Source of the DNA: Candidatus Poribacteria bacterium
Lineage (GTDB): Bacteria > Poribacteria > WGA-4E > WGA-3G
NCBI GenBank assembly: GCA_028818995.1
Contig: JAPPMR010000278.1
Span: 1 to 15,372, forward strand
Reading direction: 5' to 3'
Length of the DNA: 15,372 bases
The position numbers were made by a program, and so were the translations under genes. This document shows positions 1 through 8,200 of this stretch, piece after piece; within the stretch, counting starts at the first letter, position 1; every line of letters starts with the position of its first letter. The notes below the pieces were generated by a model. That model was not told the DNA's origin. It was given only the letters and a program-made list of their open reading frames with translations, and searched no databases.

Positions 1-670
1 CCGTTAAACACGCTTTAGAACAAGCTGCACAAAATCCAGAAACGCACGCTGCGTTTTACCAAGATGAGTTCGCCTTTCACCGACAACCAACAATCACAAA
101 GGATTAGACACAGACCGGCACGAAGTACTCACTCGCTAAGCAAAATCTACACGATGATGCGACCTGTTACGGCATCGGTGCCTCAACGCACACACGGGTG
201 ATCTGGTTTATCAACAAACAGAAAGTGGGACTGTCGTGGCAACACACGCGCTTTACTCTGAAATCTGTCTCCGCTATCCTAACGCTGAGCATATATTCAT
301 AATTCAAGACAACCGATCTGTTCATTTGCATCCGAACTTATTGGCAGCATTGCTACCATAGACGACTTCATTTCATAAACCCCTACCACCAAGTTGGAAG
401 GGCAAACTTTCAAAGAAAATCGGAGAACTTGCTAAGCTCCCGATTGAGGTATTGCGACTCCCAACTTACGCGCCATGGACGAACCCGATTGAGAAGTTGT
501 GGCGATGGGTGCGGCAGTCGGTCGGACATCTGCATCGGTTTGCTGATGACCGGCAAGCACTTCAACAGAGGGTCATGGCATTCATGCAGCAGTTTCAAGG
601 CGGTTCAGAAAAACTCCTACGATATGTCGGATTATTACCGTTTAATTTATTACTCTTCATACGGGACTGA
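1..670 (+). pseudogene. Decayed IS630-family DDE transposase, 5' end outside window
   Basis: Remnant of a cut-and-paste transposase of the IS630/Tc1-mariner type. The catalytic landmarks are still readable: FYQDEFAFHRQP with the first Asp at 63-65, IFIIQDN..VHLHP with the second Asp at 308-310, and LPTYAPWTNPIEKLWRW with the Glu at 491-493. The first segment is read in the frame starting at base 3 and has a stop at 105-107. The second and third segments share another frame, so there is a frameshift at roughly 255-275, and that frame has a further stop at 359-361 before ending at 668-670. Two stops plus a frameshift mean it cannot make an active enzyme. The N-terminal helix-turn-helix part would lie left of the window. 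I did not find convincing terminal inverted repeats on the right side. Family assignment is firm; the exact outer boundary is not. Confidence 0.85.
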
Positions 671-808
671 AGAGTATATCAACCAATAGGAAACTGGCAA
701 AAAAAAATCTGCTTATGTGAAATAATATTTCGCAATAAGTTATTTAGCACAACTCGTTACTATAAGAATTCTATGATTCTGCTTTATAGCATTTTGCAGT
801 TGAAAAAA

Positions 809-836
809 TTGTTAATATATGTTACATTAATATTAT
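809..836 (+). promoter_or_regulatory. Weak sigma-70-like promoter candidate upstream of dprA
   Basis: A -35-like TTGTTA at 809-814 and a -10-like TATTAT at 831-836 are separated by 16 bases. They sit in the 248-base AT-rich gap between the transposase remnant and dprA, which otherwise holds nothing I recognise. The surroundings are so AT-rich that a chance match is quite possible. Confidence 0.22.
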
Positions 837-918
837 ATTTGTAGAATAAAGAAAATAGTAGATATTCTGAGATAGAAATTTCTCTCTTGTAAACTATTTT
901 TCATGATTAACACTTTGG

Positions 919-1905
919 ATGGTTTCTGCTGTTGATATGTCGTATTCAACCGAAACAGATCAAGAGAAACATCGAGAATATTTATTCGCGCTTGCTTCGG
1001 TTGAAGGCATTGGTGCGGTTCGTCTCAAACGTTTGTTAACACGGTTCGGTAGTGCTGACCGCATTTTTGATGCGGAGTTGGTTGAAATAGCACAGTTGCC
1101 ACACTTCAATCCAATCTTAGCATCACGGATACTTACTGTACGCAATAGGTTTGCCGAATTGCGTCGAAAATTAGAGGCACTAAATAACCAAGGTATAGAA
1201 GTTATCTTTCCAAAAGATGCTGAATATCCTGCCCTTTTGAGATCTGTGCCGGACGCACCAACAGTCCTTTGCAGAATCGGTGAATTATCTGAGATGAACG
1301 AACAGTGCGTTGCAATTGTGGGAAGCAACCGTCCGACAGTTGACAGTATTAATGTAACGCTTGGACTTTCAATACGCTTAGTTGAAGCAGGTTTTACAAT
1401 AGTGAGCGGACTTGCAAGTGGTATAGATACCAATGCACATTACGGCGCGTTAGGCGTAAATGGAACAACTATTGGTGTTGTATCAACTGATCTCTCGTCT
1501 ATCTATCCACCTGAAAATCGTGAACTTGCTATGAAAATATGTGAAACAGGTTATGTTTTTTCGGAACACCCGTTTCCTGCTTCACCAACACCTGCCAATC
1601 TTGTTTTACGTAATCGGATTATTAGCGGGCTTTCTAAGGCTACAGTGGTAGTTGAAACCTCAAAAGAGGGAGGGGCAATGCACACGGCGCGATACGCGCA
1701 ACTACAAGACCGTCCTGTTTTTGCATGTCAGTGGAACTCATATAATCAACATAACGAAGGAACACGTCAACTGATTAGAAGTGGTGCTTTGCCTTTTTTA
1801 TCTGACCAACTTGATACAGTTGTTGATATACTAACACACCCCGACCGTCTTCAAAACCACATTATCGGAACTTCAATTGAACAGATGACACTATTTGAAC
1901 ATTAG
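919..1905 (+). CDS. dprA: DprA/Smf-family DNA-processing protein, divergent, no C-terminal winged helix
   Basis: DprA proteins bind incoming single-stranded DNA and load RecA during natural transformation; many non-competent bacteria also carry one. The protein has 328 residues. Residues 23-75 form a helix-hairpin-helix/SAM-like start (SVEGIGAVRLKRLL). The Rossmann-like DprA core runs from about 103 (YPALLRSVPDAPTVL) to 305, with VAIVGSNRPT at 131-140, SGLASGIDTNAHYGAL at 163-178, IYPPENREL at 195-203, RNRIISGLS at 231-239 and TARYAQLQDRPVFA at 256-269. Compared with the usual family, the GSR loop reads GSNR, and the VPG-like segment after VFA is replaced by CQWNSYNQHNEGT, which still ends in the GT/LI pattern. 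The DML1-like winged helix is missing. Neither ATG 919 nor the in-frame ATG 937 has a clear ribosome site, so the start is uncertain. The gene stands alone between a dead transposase and a long gap, so transfer is possible but unproven. Confidence 0.85.
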   Translation: MVSAVDMSYSTETDQEKHREYLFALASVEGIGAVRLKRLLTRFGSADRIFDAELVEIAQLPHFNPILASRILTVRNRFAELRRKLEALNNQGIEVIFPKDAEYPALLRSVPDAPTVLCRIGELSEMNEQCVAIVGSNRPTVDSINVTLGLSIRLVEAGFTIVSGLASGIDTNAHYGALGVNGTTIGVVSTDLSSIYPPENRELAMKICETGYVFSEHPFPASPTPANLVLRNRIISGLSKATVVVETSKEGGAMHTARYAQLQDRPVFACQWNSYNQHNEGTRQLIRSGALPFLSDQLDTVVDILTHPDRLQNHIIGTSIEQMTLFEH

Positions 1906-2015
1906 AAAAGCTAAATATCTCCAAATTTGCAAAATTTTAATGAATAATGTATCATTTTTACTTGATATACATTTTAATTTATGTTAATCTATAGCAAATT
2001 TATTAAAATTATTGG

Positions 2016-2063
2016 TTTTCGCTTTACAAAAAAAACAAAATTTTGTATAATAATAAGCGAAAA
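2016..2063. repeat. Inverted repeat bracketing a promoter-like element
   Basis: TTTTCGCTT at 2016-2024 and its exact complement AAGCGAAAA at 2055-2063 are nine bases each and 30 bases apart. The left arm overlaps the first two bases of the -35 box and the right arm lies just past the -10 box of the promoter candidate at 2023-2051. This could be a pair of operator half-sites, the ends of a tiny mobile element, or chance in AT-rich DNA. No T-run follows, so it does not look like a terminator for dprA. Confidence 0.4.
2023..2051 (+). promoter_or_regulatory. Sigma-70-like promoter candidate in the dprA-lipoprotein gap
   Basis: TTTACA at 2023-2028 and a perfect TATAAT at 2046-2051 are separated by the ideal 17 bases. 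Transcription from about 2058 would run through the relic at 2111-2347 and into the lipoprotein gene at 2419, giving a leader of about 360 bases. It may have been the promoter of the gene now decayed at 2111-2347. The match is very good, but the surrounding 150 bases are extremely AT-rich. Confidence 0.45.
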
Positions 2064-2110
2064 TCGATTTTTACCTTTACAGATTTTGCAAATTTTGCTA
2101 AACTTGAAGG

Positions 2111-2347
2111 TACAGAATTTGGGTGTTGACTTTCGGAACTGAAATAACCTATCCAATGGTATTTACGTTAAAGGGTGAAGGTTCCACAGAAAGTTTATTC
2201 TCAAGCGTCGCCTATCCTCTGGACTTTACGGAGGAAGGCAAACGAAATAGTCTGAAGATTACTTGACTAAACATGGACATGATGACAGGTTCCGGCACTA
2301 TCGTTGAAACTAACATATAACGACACGGAGATGTCATCTATATATGA
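2111..2347 (+). pseudogene. Probable relic of an unidentified gene (two in-frame stops)
   Basis: Reading the frame of base 2111 gives protein-like sequence: FGTEITYPMVFTLKGEGSTE, SSVAYPLDFTEEGKRNSLKI, a stop at 2264-2266, then LNMDMMTGSGTIVETNI, a stop at 2318-2320, then RHGDVIYI and a stop at 2345-2347. Composition here is clearly less AT-rich than the 150 bases before it and resembles coding DNA. No start codon with a ribosome site is visible, and I do not recognise the family. This is inferred from coding character only; it could be non-coding sequence that happens to read well. Confidence 0.4.
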
Positions 2348-2360
2348 AGTTTTTAATCTG

Positions 2361-2377
2361 TGCCCGATTTTCGGGTA
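2361..2377 (+). other. Small stem-loop in the lipoprotein leader
   Basis: CCCGA at 2363-2367 and TCGGG at 2371-2375 form a five-base-pair stem with a TTT loop, extendable by a G-T and a T-A pair. It lies about 25 bases before the AAGGAG ribosome site (2403-2408) of the lipoprotein gene. No T-run follows. It might stabilise the mRNA 5' end or be the weak terminator of the upstream relic. Confidence 0.3.
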
Positions 2378-2418
2378 CCTTACATTCTGATAAACCTTAA
2401 TTAAGGAGTTACCTACTC

Positions 2419-3078
2419 ATGAAACTTTTTTTTAGAACCTTGGCAATAGTCATGGCAGCCTTGTTTGCCGTTTATATGGTTGGTTGTGGTGATGGTGGTG
2501 ATGATCCTGAACCTGAAGCTGCAGCGTTTGTAAGTGCTACACCCGCAAGTGGTGGTGAGCTCGCAGCAAACGGTAGTATCAGTGTCACATTTGACAACAA
2601 CCCGGGTGAAGTCACAGTAACTGGAGGCGGTACAGTCTCAACATCTGGTAAAACTCGGAATATCGCACCCCCCGCGGCTGGCTATCCTGCTGGTGCCCTC
2701 GCTATTACATTAACCTGGGTAAACGGTGATGGTAGCCACACACTAAACTATACCGTTGTCGCAGCTGATGAAGCCGCGCCGGAAGTCACTAGTAGCAATC
2801 CTAAAGATGGCGCTGAAGGCGTTGATCCCGCGAAGGTGTTTGAAGATGGTATAGAAGTTACCTTCAACGAACCCGTCACTGGCGATCTTATGCTGATGGA
2901 CGGCGATGATGATGTTGGTTGGACATCCAAGGCGGATGGCAACAAAATCATGCTTTCAGGGAATGCCGGCCAAGAACTCAGCAACGAAACCGAGTACGAA
3001 ATTGCAGGTACGGTCGAAGACGGTGCTGGAAACGAAGCCGAAATTAGCCTTACTTTTGTTACTAAAGCTAAAGAGTAA
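2419..3078 (+). CDS. Ig-like (Big_5/SbsA type) lipoprotein
   Basis: A small exported lipoprotein of 219 residues with no enzymatic features. Residues 1-22 form a signal peptide (MKLFFRTLAIVMAALFAVYM) ending in a lipobox-like MVGC with the acylated Cys at 23. An acidic linker (GDGGDDPEPE) follows. Two beta-sandwich Ig-like units come next: about 33-112 (FVSATPASGGELAANGSISV) and about 115-216. The second has the signature of bacterial Ig-like domains of the SbsA/Big_5 type (SSNPKDGAEGVDPAKVFEDG, then VTFNEPV and LTFVTKAKE). Such domains usually mediate adhesion or scaffolding at the cell surface; the ligand cannot be told. The start is secure: AAGGAG at 2403-2408 sits ten bases before the ATG. 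A strong terminator follows directly, and the gap before it is long, so it is probably its own transcription unit. Confidence 0.85.
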   Translation: MKLFFRTLAIVMAALFAVYMVGCGDGGDDPEPEAAAFVSATPASGGELAANGSISVTFDNNPGEVTVTGGGTVSTSGKTRNIAPPAAGYPAGALAITLTWVNGDGSHTLNYTVVAADEAAPEVTSSNPKDGAEGVDPAKVFEDGIEVTFNEPVTGDLMLMDGDDDVGWTSKADGNKIMLSGNAGQELSNETEYEIAGTVEDGAGNEAEISLTFVTKAKE

Positions 3079-3097
3079 ATTTTCGACTATTTCGCTT

Positions 3098-3134
3098 AAA
3101 AGGACAGCGTATCTAAGATACGCTGTCCTTTTTT
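3098..3134 (+). terminator. Strong intrinsic terminator after the lipoprotein gene
   Basis: A perfect 16-base-pair stem (3098-3113 with 3117-3132) has a TAA loop and runs into a T-tract ending at 3134. It begins 20 bases after the stop codon. The A-run on the left arm could let it work in the opposite direction too. Confidence 0.93.
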
Positions 3135-3312
3135 ATGGATGCAAGCTGCGAGGTTGAATAACAAAATGGGTTTGTAAAGTCTTTATCAAGCCAACACACA
3201 CCAGTTATAGACACAGACTCCTGCCCATTCTACAGTAGAAAAACACAGCGTTCCCTTTGCAAATTGAACCGATGTGACAAAATATTTACACACCCTTACA
3301 AACTCACTTTTT

Positions 3313-3342
3313 TTAACACAAATTATTAATATATGCTATAAT
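3313..3342 (+). promoter_or_regulatory. Extended -10 promoter for the sigma/anti-sigma genes
   Basis: TTAACA at 3313-3318 (five of six consensus bases) is 18 bases before TATAAT at 3337-3342, which is preceded by TGC, an extended -10 element. Transcription would start near 3349, giving a leader of about 64 bases to the GTG start. It looks like a housekeeping sigma-70 promoter and not the GAAC/GTC type often recognised by ECF sigma factors, so autoregulation is not evident from this site. The rest of the gap from 3135 holds nothing else I recognise. Confidence 0.65.
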
Positions 3343-3397
3343 GTTTGGAGAAAATTGAACGGTTTTTGAAATCGCGTTGTCTAATACAATAGAAGCC

Positions 3398-3404
3398 GAA
3401 GGAG
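3398..3404 (+). promoter_or_regulatory. Ribosome binding site that fixes the sigma factor start
   Basis: GAAGGAG at 3398-3404 lies eight bases before GTG 3413. It supports GTG over the in-frame TTG at 3377, which has no such site. Confidence 0.75.
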
Positions 3405-3412
3405 ATTTTTCC

Positions 3413-4000
3413 GTGGAAAGGACTGAAGCCTTACTCATTGACCATCTTCGTGAAGGAGATGAAACAGCATTAGCACCGTTGGTTGAAAAATATAAACGAA
3501 TGGTGCACCGCCTCGCGATGCAAATCACTAAAAATCACGAGGATGCCAACGATGTAATGCAGGAAACCTTTATAAAGGTATATCAGTCAATCCATACCTT
3601 TCGGCAGGAGGCAGCTTTTGAAACATGGGTTTATAAAATAGCTGTCAATGAGGCACTCAACTTCGTCAAACGGCGTAAACGGCGTCGTGAATCTCCGCTT
3701 GTTACTACTGATGAATCCGAATTTCATCCAGATGCGCGACAAAAAGCGGAGATGACGAGTGATCCACAAATTCAAGCGGAGAAAGCTGAACTACGGTATT
3801 GGGTAACAAAGGCGGTCAACAGTCTCTCACTTAAACATCGGATTGTAGTTATTCTTCATGAATTAGAAGGGTTAACACATCCCGAAATAGCGTCAATATT
3901 AAATTGTTCCGAGGGGACAGTCCGATCACGTTTACACTATGCCCGAAAACATCTTAGAACGTTGTTAAAACCGTATGTTGATGCAAACTCCGATTTTTAA
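3413..4000 (+). CDS. ECF-type RNA polymerase sigma factor (RpoE-like)
   Basis: An alternative sigma factor of the extracytoplasmic-function group, 195 residues from the GTG start. Region 2 spans about 20-91: LVEKYKRMVHRLAMQI, then DANDVMQETFIKVYQSIHTF, which is the core-binding and -10-reading helix, and AFETWVYKIAVNEALNFVKR. A basic, charged linker (RRKRRR and an acidic stretch) joins it to region 4 at about 132-185. The helix-turn-helix there reads LTHPEIASILNCSEGTVRSR, followed by LHYARKHLRTLL, and reads the -35 element. The size and the lack of region 1 and most of region 3 are typical. A membrane anti-sigma factor is encoded 101 bases downstream, so activity is probably held at the membrane until an envelope signal arrives. 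The start is chosen on the ribosome site at 3398-3404; TTG 3377 would add 12 residues. Confidence 0.93.
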   Translation: MERTEALLIDHLREGDETALAPLVEKYKRMVHRLAMQITKNHEDANDVMQETFIKVYQSIHTFRQEAAFETWVYKIAVNEALNFVKRRKRRRESPLVTTDESEFHPDARQKAEMTSDPQIQAEKAELRYWVTKAVNSLSLKHRIVVILHELEGLTHPEIASILNCSEGTVRSRLHYARKHLRTLLKPYVDANSDF

Positions 4001-4101
4001 CAAGTTTTCCCACTATTGTCGGTAAAATTCAATAACTGTTTAAAAAAATCTTGTGGGAGCGGTTTCCAAAGCATAACAAAACGAGGAAACCGGCGAAAGT
4101 T

Positions 4102-5040
4102 ATGAAACTGAAATGTAACGCTATACAACGTTTTATATCAGACTACATAGATGATACGCTTTCAGCGCGCGACACTGCAAAGGTTGAAGCACATCTCCAG
4201 TGCTGTTTAATATGTCAACATGAAGTCAATGCTCTCAAAAAGACGCGTGATCTTGTTGTTGATTTTTATGTTGAACCCGAAACACCTGATAGTTATTTTC
4301 ATCAATTTGAGGTAGAATTGCACCGTTGTATTGAAAATAGGGGACCCATCCCGCTAAACCAACGGCTAAAGACTTCGTTGTTGCAGTTTACTTGGTCTTT
4401 GCTGACGCGACTTCGTCAAAGTTTTGGGCGATATAGTTTCATCAGGATGAATGCGTTACCATTAGGTGTGCTTTTAGCGTTAATAACTACAGGATTTGTG
4501 GTAACGCATCTGCTGAAACAAGAAGTTTCACTACCGCCTAAGGTATATCTACAACAGGTAGGTGAACCGGTTCTATCCGACGAATCAGCTGCTGCCAACG
4601 CAAAATCAAAGTTGCGGCAAGACATTTACAATGATCGTAAGACCAAACGGAAGGCACCTGGAGAAGTTAGTTCACCAACTCCCTCGGCAAATTCGGAGAA
4701 AATAGGCTATTGGAAATTGACAGAACCTTTAACTACTGAAACCGAAGGGCATATTATTGTTATGCATCTCAGTAACGATCATTCTGTTCCGAGTGATGCT
4801 GCGGATTCTGAACTGATTGTTTATGCACAACCTGATGTTTTAAGCAGGAAATCACCTCTACAAGAGGATAATTATGCCTCGCTTCCGTTGGAACTTCAAG
4901 TTGCCCCCTTTTCAGAGAAATACCAGCGAAAGCACCGTAGATTACCACGGTTTGTCAACAAATTAATGAACGTATCTTCAGAAAACGTATCTTCAGAAGT
5001 ACTTACTATGCCAGAACTCTACGACTTAAGTAAATTGTAA
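4102..5040 (+). CDS. Zinc-finger transmembrane anti-sigma factor with long extracytoplasmic tail
   Basis: Probably sequesters the ECF sigma factor encoded just upstream. From ATG 4102 it has 312 residues. The N-terminal ZAS/zf-HC2 anti-sigma domain covers about 1-60: Cys5, then His31-x3-Cys35-x2-Cys38 in VEAHLQCCLICQHEV, the zinc ligands of this family. A single membrane span lies at about 119-138 (LPLGVLLALITTGFVVTHLL) with basic residues before it, so the N-terminus is cytoplasmic. The remaining 170 or so residues are extracytoplasmic, begin with a charged Lys/Arg/Ser/Pro-rich stretch, and match no domain I know; they may be the sensor. A 15-base tandem duplication near the 3' end gives NVSSE twice. 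TTG 4051 in the same frame would add 17 residues before the usual family start, so ATG 4102 is preferred although its ribosome site is weak. Confidence 0.82.
   Translation: MKLKCNAIQRFISDYIDDTLSARDTAKVEAHLQCCLICQHEVNALKKTRDLVVDFYVEPETPDSYFHQFEVELHRCIENRGPIPLNQRLKTSLLQFTWSLLTRLRQSFGRYSFIRMNALPLGVLLALITTGFVVTHLLKQEVSLPPKVYLQQVGEPVLSDESAAANAKSKLRQDIYNDRKTKRKAPGEVSSPTPSANSEKIGYWKLTEPLTTETEGHIIVMHLSNDHSVPSDAADSELIVYAQPDVLSRKSPLQEDNYASLPLELQVAPFSEKYQRKHRRLPRFVNKLMNVSSENVSSEVLTMPELYDLSKL
4969..4998 (+). repeat. Two perfect tandem 15-base copies inside the anti-sigma gene
   Basis: AACGTATCTTCAGAA occurs at 4969-4983 and again at 4984-4998. It keeps the frame and encodes NVSSE twice near the C-terminus. 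Such a unit could gain or lose copies by slippage. Confidence 0.9.
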
Positions 5041-5083
5041 CTACTTTCAAATCAAACGAAGTGTTTTGATACTTCATAATATG

Positions 5084-5142
5084 GTCTTGATGTGCTATCA
5101 AGACAGATTTACAAAAGACAGGACGGTTATTGTATTCCGTCC
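5084..5142 (+). terminator. Hairpin pair after the anti-sigma gene, possible weak terminator
   Basis: An eight-base-pair stem (5084-5091 with 5097-5104, loop GTGCT) is followed by a six-base-pair stem (5121-5126 with 5137-5142, ten-base loop). Only short T-stretches follow, so termination would be weak or partial. They lie in the 180-base gap between the anti-sigma gene and the TPR gene and may separate the two units or lower read-through. No clear promoter for the TPR gene was found in this gap. Confidence 0.4.
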
Positions 5143-5220
5143 ATATTTTGAAAAATCAATGGGCGGAAGATTTTCTTAATTCCCCCAACTTTTCTTTATT
5201 TATATCCAAAGGAGAATGTA

Positions 5221-8200
5221 ATGAATCCAAGAATTTTGGGCATTATTGGCGGTCTCGCCCTTATCGTTGCTCTACTCTCGCCTTTTATGATGGGAAGTTC
5301 TAAAAAGGTGGAGCAACTCTATTTATCTGCTAAAGGACTATATGAACAAGCGGATTATGAAGGGGCGATAGCCAAGTATACTGAGGCACTTGAAGAGTCG
5401 AAAAAACGCGGTGTGAAAACCGAAGTGATTGACAAAGATTTTCCGACGCTCGCTAATTTTCAAATCGCTGTTTCTTATTCTCGACTTGCCGAGCAGACAG
5501 GTGATGTTAACCACTATGATACAGCGCTTGAGTATATCGAAAAAGTGGCTCCTAACGCTACTATAGCTAAACATCAAGAAGGGTTAACATACCTCTGGGG
5601 ACACATTCTATATAGAACTGAACAATATGAACTTGCTGAAGCAAAGTTCACACAATTGATTGATAATTTCCCTAACAGTCTACAAGTAGAGAACGCGTGG
5701 TACGCAATCGGTCAATTGAACTATAAGTTAGGAAATTATGAGAGTTCTCGAACCGCTTTTAACAATATTCTTGTCGGTTTTCCTAACTCTGAATTCAAGG
5801 ATGACGCGCAGCTTCTCATCGCTCAATCGTTCCTTGACGAAAGCAATTACGAACAAGCTTACCCGGAATTTGATAAATTTGCAACTGATGAGTTTAAGAA
5901 TTTTCCAGAACTGCATGCCGAAGCGATGTATAAAGCCGCTTACTGTTTGAATCAACTTAATAGAGATGATGAAGCGATCAGTCGTTATACAAACTTCATT
6001 ACACAATTTCCGGAACATCAACTTGTTACGGCGGCATATTTCGACCAAGGCCATATTTATGCTAAACAGAAAGACTATGACAATGCCCGCGTTAACTTTG
6101 AGTTAGCACTCCAAAATACAGCAGACCGTGGCCTCCAATCCGAAATTCAGTCTGCCATTGGGCAAACCTACTTTGATCAAGCTGACTATGAAAACGCGAT
6201 TGTATCTTACACAAAGCTGTTAGACGAATATCCAGAGAGTGCATTCATCGGTGATGCAAAACTCGGTATAGCCGACAGTCAGTTCCGATTGGATCGTTGG
6301 AGTGATGCTATCACTTCATATCAATCGGTTATTGAGCACGAAAAAAGTGAAATGCAATCCGAAGAAGCCGCTGAACTCAGTTTAACACCTTATTGTTCTT
6401 TACAAGTTGGTGAAGCATATTACAAACTTGGAACTAATCAACGCGATGCTGGTGAGACGCAGGAAGGGACAGGAACGCTTGAACTCGCGTTAGAATGGTA
6501 TCTGAAAACCGTTGACGATTTTCCGGAAAACCCTGTTGTACCGCATGCTCTATATGGTGCAATCTGGACATTGAATGACTTGGGACGCAAGGAAGAATTG
6601 GAGAAAATTGCTCGCGAGTTTATTGAAAAAAATCGTAACGATAACGAGTTTGATATCCTTGCTGCAGAGGTTCAACTCCGCTTTGCTGACATTAAACGTA
6701 CCGAATTTAAGCAATACGTTGCAGCCGCAGAAGAATACGCTAAATTGTGGGAATACCGTCCACTTCCAAAATTCCATCTTATTAAGTTAATGGGCAAATT
6801 TTTTGAAGGTCGTTCCTACTATGAAGCCGCAAAACCTGAAGGTTATCAAGAAGGTGATACTACCACAAATTTCAATGCGGAATATCTCCAAAAATCTGTT
6901 GAGGCATACCAAGATGCTATCAACATGTTTTCTGATGAATCTTTTCGTCCTGGCATTGAAGAAGGACGCTACCAAGACTTCTCGGAACGTATTGCACAGG
7001 TTGAAGCATGTCTCATGAACGAAGCGCTCTCACACGAGATGCTGGGGGCATGGGATACAGCGCGACAACGCTACGCTATGATTCCTGAAGCCAGTAACTA
7101 CTATGAACGTGCACTTTTGCTCACAGCAAACAGTTATGTGAATCAGGGGGACAAACCCCAAGCTATCACTTATTACAATTCAATAATGTCAAAACTTGAA
7201 GATAAAAACAATCTTTCATTGGCAGAAATTAAGCTTGCAGATCTGCTGCGTGCTGAAGAACGGTTTGAAGAAGCGGCTGCTGAATACCAAGATGTTGTTG
7301 ATGGTAACCCAACAGGTGAATATGCAGATGATGCATTGTACTTTGTCGGTCTTTGCTACTATCATGCTTCATCGGAGAAACCTGAGCTTATTGAAAAAGC
7401 TGCAGATGCTTTCAATAAGGTTGTTGCGGAATACGCGGATAGTCCAAACGCCATTGAAGCCTATTATGGCTTGGCACTTGTTTACCAAGATGCTGCCCAA
7501 AAACATGGTGATACAACGAAGTGGTCACTTATTGTTCAGACGGCAGACGCAGCAACCGAAAAATTCGCTGACAGTAGTGAAGAGTTGGTTCTCCAAACAC
7601 TCGGACAAATTGATCTCATCAAAGCGACTGCCCTTGAAAACATAAACGCTGATGATGTTGAAGGTCTTGTCGCGAGTCTACAGCAAATTGTTAATAATTC
7701 TGGAGCACGCGAAGATGCCCGCATCCGATCACAGCTTAAGATCGGGCATACTTACTACAGTAAGGAACGTTTTGAAGAAGCTCTTGCTGCGTATAAATTA
7801 TTCGTCGAAAAATTCCCAAATAGCGAAATTGCACCAACTGCACAATTTCAATCTGCTGTTTGCTATTATCAGATAGCTCAGAAAGCTGAAGATGCTGATG
7901 CAGCACAACTTGCATATACCAATGCTGCCAGCGAAGCAGAAAAAGTTCTCGGAATGACGGATAACGTTGATAACCTCATTAGCGCAAATTATACGCTCGG
8001 TTTATCAAGATTTGGACTAAAGGATACGCAAGGTGCAATTGATGCCTTCAAGCAGGTCACTTCCTTTGAAGGTCAAACCGAGGACGAAAATCGCAAGAAT
8101 CTGATCTCTCAAGCGCACTCGCGACTTGCTGAATTATTCAATAACGTTGGCAATTATAAGGACGCTGTGAAAGAGTATCAGTACATTATTGCTAATAGCG

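Noticed and set aside
960..1433. A 157-codon antisense frame within dprA
   Set aside because: It is a mirror of the dprA coding frame, with no ribosome site and no recognisable protein.
3413..5040. A toxin-antitoxin or defence pair
   Set aside because: The two genes have clear ECF sigma region 2/4 and zinc-finger membrane anti-sigma signatures.
7196..7645. A 149-codon open frame inside the TPR gene in another frame
   Set aside because: Composition is that of an out-of-frame reading and the TPR frame over the same bases is clearly coding.
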